DNA of 64,000 nt from contig CM055109.1 in assembly GCA_029204225.1 (NCBI GenBank), positions 47,176,184 through 47,240,183 on the forward strand, written 5' to 3'. This stretch comes from Diphasiastrum complanatum. Taxonomy: Eukaryota; Streptophyta; Lycopodiopsida; Lycopodiales; Lycopodiaceae. The notes under the pieces are model-generated. The model saw only the letters and a program-made list of their open reading frames with translations, was not told the DNA's origin and made no database searches. A program made the translations under genes and the position numbers. Shown piece by piece: positions 1 through 9,925 of this stretch. Every line of letters begins with the position of its first letter. The first letter of the stretch is position 1.

Positions 1-40
1 TAATGCACACACAGCCACCCGACAGACGGAATTTCATGCA

Positions 41-1075
41 GTGACGGATTACCTCCAACTTCATGTTTTGGATACACGCCTTGAGCAGACTTCTCAGGAT
101 GGGGGCACCCCTTCTACTACATTTGGTGAGCAGCTACTCAAGCTCAAGATTACTCAGGCAAATTCCTTGGTTATTCTGAACAGTTTATCGCAATGGCCAG
201 ATTCATCAGCTTTTACCTGTCATCCGCATGGAGGTGGACATAGTGTGGTAGATTACTCCATTGGTTCACTAGCCTTGATTCCTCTCACTCACAATTTTAC
301 CATCCTCGCTCCCACCCTTGCTGATCACTCGTTGCTCTTACTCTCTGTTGGCCAGACTTTTTCCCTTCCAACCATACGACCCAAGATGACTGAGCCTCAT
401 TTTTCTTTTTCTTTTCGTGCACCATTCATCGAACAATACATCTTCACACTCAACACTCTTTTGCAAAATTTTCCTTTTTCCTCTTCCATTGAGCAGCAGG
501 CTAACTTCTTGTTGCACTCCCTTATACAATCCACCACCCATGCCTTTCCACTCAAGCCTTATTCCACACATCGAAAGACATACAACCGCTGGTATGATCA
601 TGATTGCTACACCTTGCATAAACAGGTGATATATGCTATGCATCACTCTCCCAATCTTTTAGTGCAAGTACAGAAACAATACCGTCATATGGCTAATAAA
701 AAGAAAAGAGACTATCTAACAAAAAGCGGCCAGAAACTTATAGACTCCCTTTTCTCTTCCTCTTCCTCGTTATTCTGGAAACTGTTTTCTAAGAAGTCTT
801 CCTTGCTTTCACCCATTGATATCGACTCTTGGGTGGAATATGCTACTCGCTTATACACCACAGATGCTTCTCCTATTCCTATCACTCGACCCGCTACATT
901 CTCCCTTTTTACCTCTGACCAAATTGAGTCTACAATCAGAAAAGCCCAAACCCATAAAACGAAAGACGTCGATTCACTCAACTCAGACTTCCTCAAACCG
1001 GTCTCTCAACTTCTCTCTCCTTACATTGCCCACACTTTTAACATGGCCATTACTTCTGGCTTTCCCACCAACTAG
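41..1075 (+). pseudogene. LINE endonuclease C-terminus and linker to RT
   Basis: This open frame of 344 codons carries the tail of an apurinic/apyrimidinic-type endonuclease (GGGHSVVDYSIGSLALIP near residues 65-82). A linker follows, including a basic stretch (HMANKKKRDYLTKSG) and FSLFTSDQIESTIRKAQ, a pre-RT block seen in all the LINEs here. It stops at a TAG where the sister copy near base 5660 has an arginine CGG. After that stop the same frame continues into the RT domain, so the stop is a lesion and not the end of the protein. The true start lies left of the window. Confidence 0.8.
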
Positions 1076-1780
1076 TGCACTAATCTTCTCCACCCCATCC
1101 TCAAGGCTGGTGACCCGATGAATGTCGATAACTACCGCACTATCATGATCAGTCACACGATGGCGAAGCTTTATGGTTCAATTCTACAGTCCATGGTTGG
1201 ATCCCAGGCGTTTGCTCTTGGACAGGCTGGTTTCAGGCCTGGATATTCTACTATCAATCATGCATTTGTCCTTCGCTGCATCATAGATGAGGCTAGACAT
1301 CGGAGACGAAGAGTTTATTGTTGCTTTGTGGATTTCTGCACAGCTTTCGACTCCGTTCCTTGACACCTGCTACTTCATCGCTTGTCCGCACTTGGTTTTT
1401 CACAGAATATCATTGTGGCTATCAGCACCTTATACAAGAGGGTATAAGCACGTTTCAGAGATGGCAGCAGCTGTGGTCGTCTTTTGTCCCGAGCACAGTT
1501 GGAGTCAAACAGGGGTGTCCACTCTCTCCCACTCTTTTTGCTCTATACATTGATGATCTTGAGCGGATCATCAAAGAGGAGGGTGATGATGGCTGTCCAC
1601 TTGCTGATGTTATTATTCCTATACTGCTATGCGCGGACGACTACAGCCTTTGGATTACAGCGACACCTAGATGCTCTATATGGTTTTTGCTTAGCTTGGG
1701 GCCTAACGGTGAATAATGCTAAGACCAAGGTAATGGTGTTTAACACTAATCGGCAGCATATGAGAGATGACATATTATGA
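1076..1780 (+). pseudogene. LINE reverse transcriptase, broken
   Basis: Reverse transcriptase blocks run from DPMNVDNYRTIMISHTMAKL through GFRPGYSTINHAFVLRCII and VYCCFVDFCTAFDSVP. The frame then meets a TGA, where the sister copy has an arginine. After a frameshift it resumes with STVGVKQGCPLSPTLFALY and YIDDLERII. The catalytic box reads LLCADDYSLW, with cysteine where tyrosine or phenylalanine is usual. It ends near VNNAKTKVMVFN, the thumb block. The several frame breaks mean no functional protein is made. Confidence 0.82.
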
Positions 1781-2029
1781 CGGACAGCCGCTAGAGATTG
1801 TTACTGCATACACTTACCTTGGTGTACTATTCACCGGTCCCCTGCCAAATGTTTTCTTATGATTCTGTAGTTCCTTTTGTCTCTGACTAGCTAGAGAGAG
1901 CACTATTTTGTTTCACTTAGACTAGTGAGTTTTTTTAATTGTCCTACATGGACAGTGCTCCTACAATATATGTACTTTTTATCTGTCTTATGTGCCCTTG
2001 GGCACCCAACAGACATTAATATATTTTTT

Positions 2030-2047
2030 TATTCTTCTTCTTCTTCT

Positions 2048-2099
<52 letters not shown>
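2030..2099 (+). repeat. (TTC)n(TC)n tail of LINE copy 1
   Basis: A run of TTC units passes into an uninterrupted TC run. It directly follows the LINE 3' end (GACATTAATATATTTTTTT). It takes the place where most plant LINEs carry poly(A). Confidence 0.9.
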
Positions 2100-2100
<1 letters not shown>

Positions 2101-2329
2101 AGCTTGAACTTTGAACTCAAAACTTGAAAGTGCCAACTTCAAACAGAATCAAAAACACAAATTACAACTTTACATAATACAAATGACAAGTTCCAATGTT
2201 GAAAGCTCAAAAGTCACGAGTTAGTGGTCACAAGTCTCGTCACTCAAGACTCAACATTTAAATCAATAGTAATATGTGTAAATGTTGTGGCCATCAGTAT
2301 CATGCAGTATGTACTATATACTAATCTAC

Positions 2330-3720
2330 ACTCTAAGCTCTCCTAGCTCTAAGCCTCCTCCGAGCAGGTGCTGTGGAGCCTACTATGGTAGCTATTAGCA
2401 ATTTAGCATATTTAATTTGTAAAAAGAATTAGCCAAACGTTCAAATGCAACAAAAATTTTTGTATATTTTTCCATTCGCTTCTACCAGTGTCAAAATTAC
2501 AATAGATTCCAGTAAAAAAGTCTAGCATTGAAGGCTCAAATGGAATCGCCCAGGCCTTTGCAAAATCTAGAATCTATGATCTATCAACAATGTGAAAGTG
2601 TAACTTAAGGCTATGCTGCCCCTCTCTGAAAGATCCCGGCATGGACATCTGTCTGGGGCCTCGGAATGTGGTTGGCTAGGAGGATGCGGATGGACTATGC
2701 GGATCTAGAGGTGGTGGCATAGGTGCAGGTGCGGAAGCAGAGGATGTGGACGGGCCGTGCAGATCTGACGGTGATGGCAGAGGCGTAGGTAAAAAGGTAG
2801 ATTCTAGGCTTGTGACATTCTCATTATCTGCACTCCCTGCTCTCTTATCGTTAGCCGAATGGGAATCATCTGAACTGGCATGCTCAAGCCCAATGAATCG
2901 CTCCTCAGTGAACTCCCCACTCATCTTATTAAGAAGTCGCAAGTTTGCATTTACAAATACTAGATCATTCAATTTTGTACTGCCAAGACAGTTCCTCTTC
3001 TTGGAAGATCTCAGCAACATCCTGCCTAGAGTGAGAAGAAACAACATCTGGCCCCGAGCTCAATGAAGATGGTACTGCTGATGGAGTGGTGTGAGCTTTA
3101 GGAGCAAGAGGTGGTGTCGCAGGTGGGGCATCCAAGGATGCTGCAAGGGTTGCAAGTGCAGCCTTCTTCACCTCTAGAATATGAGGACAGGCATTGATCC
3201 CTTTCTCCTTCTCTCCAAGAAGATGGGCACGAACTCTATCAGCACCTCCACTCTTTTCGTTCTACACTTCCATCTTCTCACTCCTCCCTTACTAGCAAAC
3301 TTGCTAGCAACCTCTACTTCTTGCCACCATCTCGATTGCGAGGCTGAGTTGGACATCTTCGAAATACTGTGAGTGTCTCTAGACTCACCAAACTCCTAAG
3401 CAGGCTGCAGTCAGCAGGATGGAGGGGTTTGTTGCACAAGAGAATCAAGATTGAAGATTCCTCAAGGCTCATAATTTGTGAAGGCAGGGGGGGCCCACTG
3501 GTGACTAGTCAATACAGGGGCAGGCATTTAGCTTTGCACAACAGGGTCCAGGCACCAACACGATCCATGGACGCAGCATCTGCCATCAGGCATGGAGGAA
3601 TCTGACGGAACACCTTCCCAAACGCGTTCGTGCTGCTTCGGGAACGTTCCCAGCGTTCCCGTTTTTCCTATTTGCTGGGAACGGCGTTGTCCGCGTTCCC
3701 AAGGGGTGGGAACGCATTCC
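2330..3720 (-). mobile_element. hAT transposon, internal deletion derivative
   Basis: On the minus strand the element starts near 3720 with several GGGAACG/CGTTCCC motifs (3615-3715). It carries a transposase reading frame with an N-terminal BED finger and only the C-terminal dimerisation block. It ends near 2330 with STAPARRRLRARRA then a stop, matching the tail STAPARRRPGRPPG of the hAT copy at 61.2 kb. The catalytic core is missing. Terminal inverted repeats and target duplication were not resolved, so the limits are approximate. Confidence 0.65.
2676..3356 (-). pseudogene. hAT transposase: BED finger fused to dimerisation domain
   Basis: The start MSNSASQSRWW opens the frame. After a frameshift the BED-type zinc finger is legible as GGADRVRAHLLGEKEKGINAC (shown here in part), then an alanine/proline/serine linker. 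Near base 3010 the sequence passes directly into SSKKRNCLGSTKLNDLVFVNANLRL, again in another frame. This is the C-terminal hAT dimerisation motif. The DUF659 and RNase H-like core, normally several hundred residues, is absent. This is a deletion derivative that could at most have been mobilised in trans. Confidence 0.68.
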
Positions 3721-4600
3721 TTGGTAGGTCTGTACATTGATGAGCTTGAGAGGGCCATCAACCAGGATGGTGGTATGGGCTACAGGCTTGGTGATATACT
3801 CATTTCCATTCTACTTTTTGCTAATGATGTGGCACTACTATATGTTTATTTATCGTGCATATTCTCGAGTGACATGGCAGGGGCCCTTGGGGGCCAAACC
3901 GGACTTCTACCACATTAGTTTCTTAGAGCTTGATAGTGTTGGGGTTCCAGTTTTGCCTCGCTACCTGGTTAGTGGACTTTCACATTGCCTTTGATTTACA
4001 TTGGGACAGTTCCTAGTTTCCTCACATTAGTTGTATGTGGAAAAGAGGGCGTTTCCAGGGCATCTCTCATATGAGCAGACTTTGTTAGTTGCGCACTTCA
4101 AGAGAGGTGGAGACATAAGAGCACTTTCTTTTCAGGTGTCCTGTCTATTATGAGATCCAAGGACGCTATCATTGCCTTTTCCGAGATTTTCCAGTCACAC
4201 TGCGCTCACTCATTTCATATGTTGACTCTCGTTGTGTGGCATTCATGTTGTGTGAGATTTTCCTACTCCATAGAGATATTTGTCAGCGAGATCAATCTGG
4301 ATACCCCACTCAGCAAACTCAGATTACTTCCTTTTTCTCTAGGAGGAGATCTAGAGCAGATGATGATGCTACCGACATTTTGTCAGAGGATGAGTCAAAC
4401 ATCTTATCTAAGGATGCTCATCGTGATTGCCGACAGCGCACTGCTTCCAGACCACTCATTATGGCTACACGGAGGTCTCACATATCTAGAGCTCATGTCC
4501 GCAGGCAGGGCCACCTCATCCTCTATCCTTTTGCTTTCTTCAACAGTGGTCTTGACATGACTTCCCATATAGTCTAGAAGGTTACTATACAGCTTCAGTT
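3721..4600 (+). pseudogene. LINE fragment (copy 3): RT end and zinc-binding C-terminus
   Basis: It begins abruptly within the reverse transcriptase at GLYIDELERAINQDGG, followed by LLFANDVALLY, a catalytic box with asparagine in place of the first aspartate. After an internal deletion come DSVGVPVLPRYL and, around 4130, RCPVYYEI, the end of the zf-RVT zinc-binding block. A serine/arginine-rich tail with RRRSRADDDATDILSEDESN follows. Several frame changes are needed to read it. The 5' side abuts the hAT element. Confidence 0.7.
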
Positions 4601-4612
4601 ATTTACTGTACC

Positions 4613-5298
4613 ATGTACCTTATCTCAGACTTTCATGTATTGATGACAGAAGAGATTTTGTTTATTTGTTTAGCCTTGATAGGCTCAGCTGTGCCAACAA
4701 GAGCTGCGCTGGCTGCAGATGTTGCTGCTGCTGCCGCTTCTGCCGATTCCAACGCTGATGCCGCCTCTTCTTCCTCCGACTCCTCACAACCTTTGTCCCC
4801 CCCTTTCACTAAATCTAAATCTGACTCTATCCCTCTTCTCAGGAACCCTACACACCTACCAAAGCAATTGAATCCTACATTGCTGCCAACATCAACGTGA
4901 TCTTACAAGATTTTCAGGGTTTTGAAGGCGGAGCTGAATATGATCAAGCTGGAACTGTCCCATCTTCGGGTAAGAGGAATCCCGAATGAAGGGACACCCA
5001 TTGCTGAAGCTAAAGATTTGCTCACCAATAAGCTCTCTCACACAATAGACGGTTTTGATACTGCATGGAGAAATTTGATGATAACGTATTGTTTGTCATG
5101 TTTCATTTGATTGAGCAACATAATGCGGCTTTGAAGCAATGGGGCAAGCTCAAAGGCACTTTTATTTTCATGGATGATGATCTTACACATGCACAATGGA
5201 TAGCAAAGAAAAAAAAATTTCAAGAAGCAAAAGAAAAAGGTCAAAAAGTTGTTTTCGTCGACAGGAAACCAAGATTTTACGACAGACCTGCTTACTAG
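4613..5298 (+). pseudogene. LINE ORF1-like protein, broken
   Basis: Three overlapping frames give the parts of an ORF1-like product. First is an alanine/serine-rich N-terminus (AALAADVAAAAASADSNAD). Next is RVRGIPNEGTPIAEAKDLL, an L1-type ORF1 block. Then comes LKGTFIFMDDDLTHAQWIAK, a basic stretch, and QKVVFVDRKPRFYDRPAY. The product would be a nucleic-acid-binding chaperone of the element. Its position just before an endonuclease/RT frame supports the call. At least two frameshifts break it. Confidence 0.6.
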
Positions 5299-5319
5299 GG
5301 ACTCAGGGCTCCCGGACAT

Positions 5320-5966
5320 ATGAGCAACCCGAAATCCCCGAATAAGCTTAGGTTAGGTTTTTGGAACTATAATGGTTTTCATTCATCATCATCAGCACGT
5401 CACTTACAAGATTTTCTTGGCCGATGTGACATGCTTTTATTGGCTCTCTATACTACTAATTCGTCCCCTATTACTCTCTCATCGAGACCTACTGATTTTA
5501 CATTGTTTACCCCTTCTCTGATTGTAGATGCTATCCAAAGTTATAGAGCTGAAGATATTGACTCACTTAGTGTTGATTTTCTTAAATATGTGCCATATAG
5601 TTTGCCCATATATCTCTCATAACTTCAATCAGTCTATCATGTTTGGCTTCCCTACTGCCCGGTGCATTAACCTGTTACACCCTATACTTAAAGCTAGTGA
5701 CCCAATGAACGTGGAAAATTACCGCACCATTATGATTAGTTATATCATGGCTAAGCTTTTTGGCTCGATCTTGCAGTCTATTGTTAGCTCAAAGCGGAAC
5801 CGGATGGACTATGTCCTATTGGACAGGCAAGTTTCAGGACCGGATATTCTACTACGGATCAGATTTTTATATTGAGATGTACCTTGAGGAGGCCAAGCAT
5901 TGGAAGCAGCGAGTTTATTGTTGCTTTGTGGATTTCCGCAAAGCTTTTGACTCTGTACCTAGGCAT
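5320..5966 (+). pseudogene. LINE endonuclease start joined to RT N-terminus
   Basis: The frame opens with LRLGFWNYNGF and LGRCDMLLL, the first block of an endonuclease domain. It then jumps to LSSRPTDFTLFTPSLIVDAI, the pre-RT block, so most of the endonuclease has been deleted. In other frames the RT continues as HPILKASDPMNVENYRTIMI and YCCFVDFRKAFDSVPRH, where it is cut by the LTR element. Non-functional. Confidence 0.8.
5962..5966 (+). repeat. Target-site duplication, left copy (GGCAT)
   Basis: GGCAT lies immediately left of the TGTTG start of the LTR and recurs immediately right of the second LTR at 8082-8086. Confidence 0.9.
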
Positions 5967-6445
5967 TGTTGTAATGTAAATGGAATTGATTACATTACCA
6001 TAGGTTACTTTGACCCAAAAGGTCGAGAGTTGTGTAACCATGGTCATTTATTATATTAGGCCTACTAAACTTAGAGTTAGCTAAGTTAGTCTGAAATTAA
6101 CTTGGTATGGACTCATGGGTCCACTAGGCCTGATTGTGACATTACGTACCCCAACTTGACATATTGGAGGTACCTTATTCTTTCTATGTAACTTATAGAA
6201 AGTTGGATAGTCAATAGTCAAGTAGTTGGATAGCCAATAGTCATGAAGTTAGATAGTCATCTTGGACTATATATACGTGTGCATCCCATTTGTATGAGAA
6301 TCTTTTGTAAGCAATACTGACTATTCTCCTTGGCTGTCCACGAGTTTCTACAAGAGGGTTTCTAGCCATCTCTCTCTTTCTTTTGAGAATGCTTTGTGTG
6401 ATTGAATAGTTAAGATCCTGGATCCTTAGGCTTCTATTTCATACA
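5967..6445 (+). repeat. 5' LTR of the nested Copia element
   Basis: Starts TGTTGTAATG, ends ..TTTCATACA and is 479 bp long. Its partner is 7603-8081. Confidence 0.93.
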
Positions 6446-6458
6446 TGGTATCAGAGCC
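6446..6458 (+). other. Primer-binding site (tRNA-Met type)
   Basis: TGGTATCAGAGCC abuts the LTR. This is the usual initiator methionine tRNA complement of plant LTR elements. Confidence 0.88.
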
Positions 6459-7014
6459 TTTAGGTGATCAGATTGCTTGCAGGAGGGCGCCCAATAGGAA
6501 GCTTAGTTCTTCCCCTTTTGGTAACAGAAAATCATCAAGCTGCTGATTTTTGCAGGAGAAGAATCTGTTCATCTTCTTATAACTTTTTTGCAGGAAATTG
6601 CAGGGCAACTTCACCTATTTGAGAGCTAGCAGTAGGGCGCCCATGCTCAAACCAATTGCATGTGATTTTGACTCAATTACATGCTGAAAATTTCAGATTT
6701 ACTTCTTTGTAGGAGGGCACCCATCTACAAATGAACAACATGTGTTTTGGACACATTTCTTGCTGAAATTTCCCTGTTGGTGAGCTTGGAGTAGGGCGCT
6801 ACCATCAGCTCTATATGCACATAATGTCCAAGTTCGGAACACTTTGGAGAGCAAAGTGTTGACAAAGGTAAGGCTGTTGGATAGCCCAAACCAATCCCTA
6901 AATGGTTGTTGCAGACTTTGCAGGACAGCAAAGTGGATCATTTCTATGAAGGGAAGACTCGTGCCTCTACTAAATCAATAGAATTTTCTGATTATTTTGA
7001 TTTTGCTCTAACTT

Positions 7015-7170
7015 CTATTGAGGATGGTGCAGTAGAACCTGTTTTTTATGAGCAGGCCAGAGTAAAATGTTGGGAGAATGCGATGCAAGAGGAGTACAAC
7101 ACATGGGGCTGGAATTTTCATCTCTCAACAACGATACATTGAACAGATGTTGAAAACAATCTTCTTTTTT
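7015..7170 (+). pseudogene. Copia pol scraps in the nested element
   Basis: EPVFYEQARVKCWENAMQEEYNT resembles the block preceding Copia reverse transcriptase (EAV..KVWQHAMQEEYDS in the intact copy at 39.7 kb). Without a gap it continues, in another frame, as GIFISQQRYIEQMLK, which resembles a block after the YVDD motif. The RT core between the two has been lost. No start codon or complete domain is present. Confidence 0.6.
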
Positions 7171-7602
7171 CAGGTCACCGCAAGTTGATGTATTAGTGAA
7201 AAGTTTTATGCGAAACCTTTTCAATTTGATGTTTTAGCAAAGGCTGAAAAATTCGACACTCTTTGGAACCTTTTTGTACTAATCAAGGAGGGAGTCAACA
7301 TGTGTCAATTAGTACTTTTGTTCAAAGTGTTAAGAGTGAGCATTTGTTTGGAGAGAATTTTTCATTACTTGAAGATTCTTCTATGTCATCCCATGCCTCT
7401 TCGAGGGGCAAATCCTCACCCTTCGACTTGATGCTTCATTATTACGCATTCTTTTCCTTTTATATGTTGGACATGATTGGGGATGAGATTTCAACTACTT
7501 CGGTGCGAAGTTTTTGGCAACATGAAGTTCAGACAGCAAGTTGCATTTTTCTCTTTCGAGGAGTTACTTCATGTTATGTTATGCATTTCCATTTAAGGAG
7601 GG

Positions 7603-8081
7603 TGTTGGAATGTAAATGGAATTGATTACATTACCATAGGTTACTTTGACCCAAAAGGTCGAGAGTTGTGTAACCATGGTCATTTATTATATTAGGCCTA
7701 TTAAACTTAGAGTTAGCTCAGTTAGTATGAAATTAACTTGGTAGGGACTCATGGGTCCACTACGCCTAATTGTGACATTAAGTACCCCAACTTGACATAT
7801 TGGAGGTACCTTATTCTTTCTATGTAACGTATAGAAAGTTGGATAGTCAATAGTCAAGTAGTTGGATAGCCAATAGTCATGAAGTTAGATAGTCATCTTG
7901 GACTATATATATGTGTGCATCCCATTTGTATGAGAAACTTTTGTAAGCAATACTGACTATTTTCCTTGGCTGTCTACGAGTTTCTACAAGAGGGTTTCTA
8001 GCCATCTCTCTCTTTCTTTTGAGAATGCTTTGTGTGATTGAATAGTTAAGATCCTGGATCCTTAGGCTTCTATTTCCTACA
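7603..8081 (+). repeat. 3' LTR of the nested Copia element
   Basis: Starts TGTTGGAATG and ends ..TTTCCTACA, the same length as the left LTR. It is preceded by the purine tract AAGGAGGG. Confidence 0.93.
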
Positions 8082-8086
8082 GGCAT
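8082..8086 (+). repeat. Target-site duplication, right copy (GGCAT)
   Basis: Matches 5962-5966 exactly. From here the interrupted LINE frame resumes. Confidence 0.9.
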
Positions 8087-9110
8087 CTTCTGCTTCAGCG
8101 TCTGGTCTCACTTGGTTTTTCACATCATGAGGTTATTGCTTCTATCACCACATTATATGAGAGGGTTCTGGCTAGACTCAGAGATGGGACAGGATGGGAC
8201 AGGATGGTCACCTCCAATTCACAGTACAGTTGGTGTGAAGCAGGGTTGGCCCCTTTCGTTCCGGATTGTCGTGTTCTTACATAGGCTAGCCGATATGGAT
8301 ACTTCCAGGTATCTGGTTGCTGCTTACACTTCATATCGGTCTATTGCTAATCAACAGGCTAAGTCGTCATGGTTTGAGGATGTCTCTGAGCTTCTTGGCA
8401 GTTGGGGGCAGGCTATAGTAGCTCTCCCTAATGGGACTCATACCTATATTCGGCGTCAGCTTTATCGTAGCTATATCTAGACAGTGTGGTCACAGCTAGA
8501 TCCAGAGAGGGTCGAGATGCATTTTTACGGCACTCATCTCTTACAGCTAGATGATACGGGGTTACCTACCCTACCGTTGTATCTTTCATAGACATTATCA
8601 TATGGTCTTCATTACCATATTGGGCAGCTTCGTGTCTCCTCACATAAGCTTGCTATTTAGACGGGCCGTTATACTGATACACCCAGGCCACAACGGATGT
8701 GCCAGTTATGCTCGTTGCAAGAGGTAGAGGATGAGTCACATTTCATTTTTAGATGTCCTACATACTATGAGATCTTAGGCCATTATTATCGTCTCTACAG
8801 AGGCACTCCTCTCTCCCTTCGCTCTTTCTTGGCCTATCCAGACCCTAGGTGTGTGGGACTTTTACTGAGATGGACATTTACGTTACGAGCATCTCTTTTA
8901 CCTTTGGAGGCAGCAGAAGGCTGTGAAGACTCAGCGATCACCTACCAGACCGAGATGTGCAGCCCGTTCATCACCGTCAGCTAGAGTCTCACAACGGCCT
9001 TCAACATTTTATCGACGCTCATCAGCCTCCAATGCGCACCTCGTAGCCTATCACTCGTTTTTTCATATCAGCCCCTTAGTGATTTTTAGTCCTTTAGTGG
9101 TTTGACTCAG
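8082..9110 (+). pseudogene. LINE copy 2: RT remainder and zf-RVT domain
   Basis: After the LTR element the RT resumes with HLLLQRLVSLGFSHHEVIAS and TVGVKQGWPLSFR. It then skips the catalytic block and continues through LDDTGLPTLPLYLS to a zinc-binding domain. That domain reads CQLCSLQEVEDESHFIFRCP, with the spacing C-x2-C..H-x4-C of the zf-RVT family at the C-terminus of plant LINE pol. The YADD catalytic box is not found here, so this part carries a deletion in addition to stops. Confidence 0.8.
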
Positions 9111-9261
9111 CAAAGCAGGTAGTTAAGCTCTTGCCTATGTACCTCAGTAGAGCAGGAGGCTAAGCTCTTGCATCTCCTTTTTGCATGATGAGAGATTGTT
9201 GATTTATTTGTCATTAGTTGACTTTTAGTAGAGAGAGTTTTTTTTGGAAATAAGTCCTCAT

Positions 9262-9341
9262 ATGGAGATTGCTCCTAATTTGTATGTACTGTACTTTGTC
9301 TTTTGTACCTAGGGGCAATGGGTAGACATTAATAATCTCTC

Positions 9342-9392
<51 letters not shown>
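9262..9392 (+). repeat. LINE copy 2 3' end and CT tail
   Basis: TTGTATGTACTGTAC, TTTGTCTTTTGTACC and GGTAGACATTAATAATC are followed by an almost pure (TC)n run from about 9336. It aligns by eye with the ends of LINE copy 1 and of the LINE tails near 12.3, 12.7 and 31.6 kb. Confidence 0.85.
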
Positions 9393-9395
<3 letters not shown>

Positions 9396-9925
9396 GGACT
9401 TGTTTGGGCCCCGCGAGAGTTTTGGGAACAATCCAGTTCAAACCGGACCCGATCGATTCATTGGTGCGAACCGTGGTTCGCGGTTCGATGCAACATTGAG
9501 CAATGATACACACAAGTTGCTCTCATCTCATCTTAGAGCTTACATGCTCAGGGTTATCAGTTGGCTTGGTTCTCTCAGGCCTCCTAGGTGCTTGACACAC
9601 TTGGCATCTTCATCACTGCCCTTCCCTCGAGTACCCATGATTACATCAGATGGGTCATCTACACAACTTATCTTGATCAAGCCTGGCATGGTCAATCAGA
9701 GACAGATGTATCAAGTATCCCACTACCTTGCGTTCTGGGTAATCACATGGTCTCAGATTCATACTAGGTTAGCTCTGTATCTCTTCACACCACCTTGAGG
9801 TCGAAATTGGAGGGCTTCAGGATACCCCACACGAGGATAGGATCTCATTCGCCTTCCCTTCTAAACCCCACAAAAACAAATCACCTATATCCATTTCATC
9901 TAGACCTATTTACCTCCCCGATTTG
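9393..9925 (+). other. No gene seen; short CGGTTC-rich stretch
   Basis: 9455-9490 is rich in AACCGTGGTTCG and CGGTTCG motifs, like the hAT-type ends near 43.7 and 60.5 kb. It may be a fragment of such an element. From 9500 to 9925 I recognise nothing. Confidence 0.35.

Larger units (their letters stand above)
1..2099 (+). mobile_element. LINE copy 1, 5' end outside window
   Basis: This is a non-LTR retrotransposon cut by the left window edge. In order it holds the end of an endonuclease domain, a linker, reverse transcriptase blocks and a 3' end. The endonuclease part shows a GGGHSVVDY block and a SDH-like ADHSLLLL. The reverse transcriptase blocks include GQAGFRPGYST, CCFVDF.TAFDSVP, GVKQGCPLSPTLF and a degenerate CADD catalytic box. 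The 3' end is a short untranslated stretch with GACATTAATA followed by a long pyrimidine microsatellite. The frame is broken by stops and at least one frameshift, so it is inactive. A related copy at 4640-9392 shows the same block order. Confidence 0.88.
5967..8081 (+). mobile_element. Internally deleted Copia-type LTR retrotransposon
   Basis: Two 479-bp direct repeats (5967-6445 and 7603-8081) flank an internal region of only about 1.16 kb. A primer-binding site follows the left LTR and a purine tract (AAGGAGGG) precedes the right one. Internally only scraps of Copia pol remain: WENAMQEEYNT, normally just before RT, and, in another frame, GIFISQQRYIEQMLK, from the end of RT. A deletion has therefore removed most of pol, and the element is non-autonomous. 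By eye the two LTRs differ at about 14 positions (about 97% identity), so the insertion is not recent. It sits inside LINE copy 2. Confidence 0.92.
4613..9392 (+). mobile_element. LINE copy 2, split by an LTR element
   Basis: The copy consists of 4613-5966 plus 8082-9392; the bases between are an LTR retrotransposon. Across the insertion the RT frame reads AFDSVPRH on the left and HLLLQRLVSLGF on the right. The shared GGCAT is the target duplication. The order is an ORF1-like protein, the start of an endonuclease with its remainder deleted, RT blocks, a zf-RVT finger and a CT-repeat tail. The exact 5' end is not visible; it follows LINE copy 3 somewhere between 4600 and 4680. Confidence 0.82.

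Noticed and set aside
47-1121. The 344-codon frame as a host gene
   Set aside because: It contains the LINE endonuclease tail and pre-RT blocks, and the RT follows in the same frame after one TAG.
2030-2099. Long CT run as a plain microsatellite or promoter element
   Set aside because: It sits exactly at the 3' end of a LINE, and four other LINE ends here have the same arrangement, so it is the element's tail.
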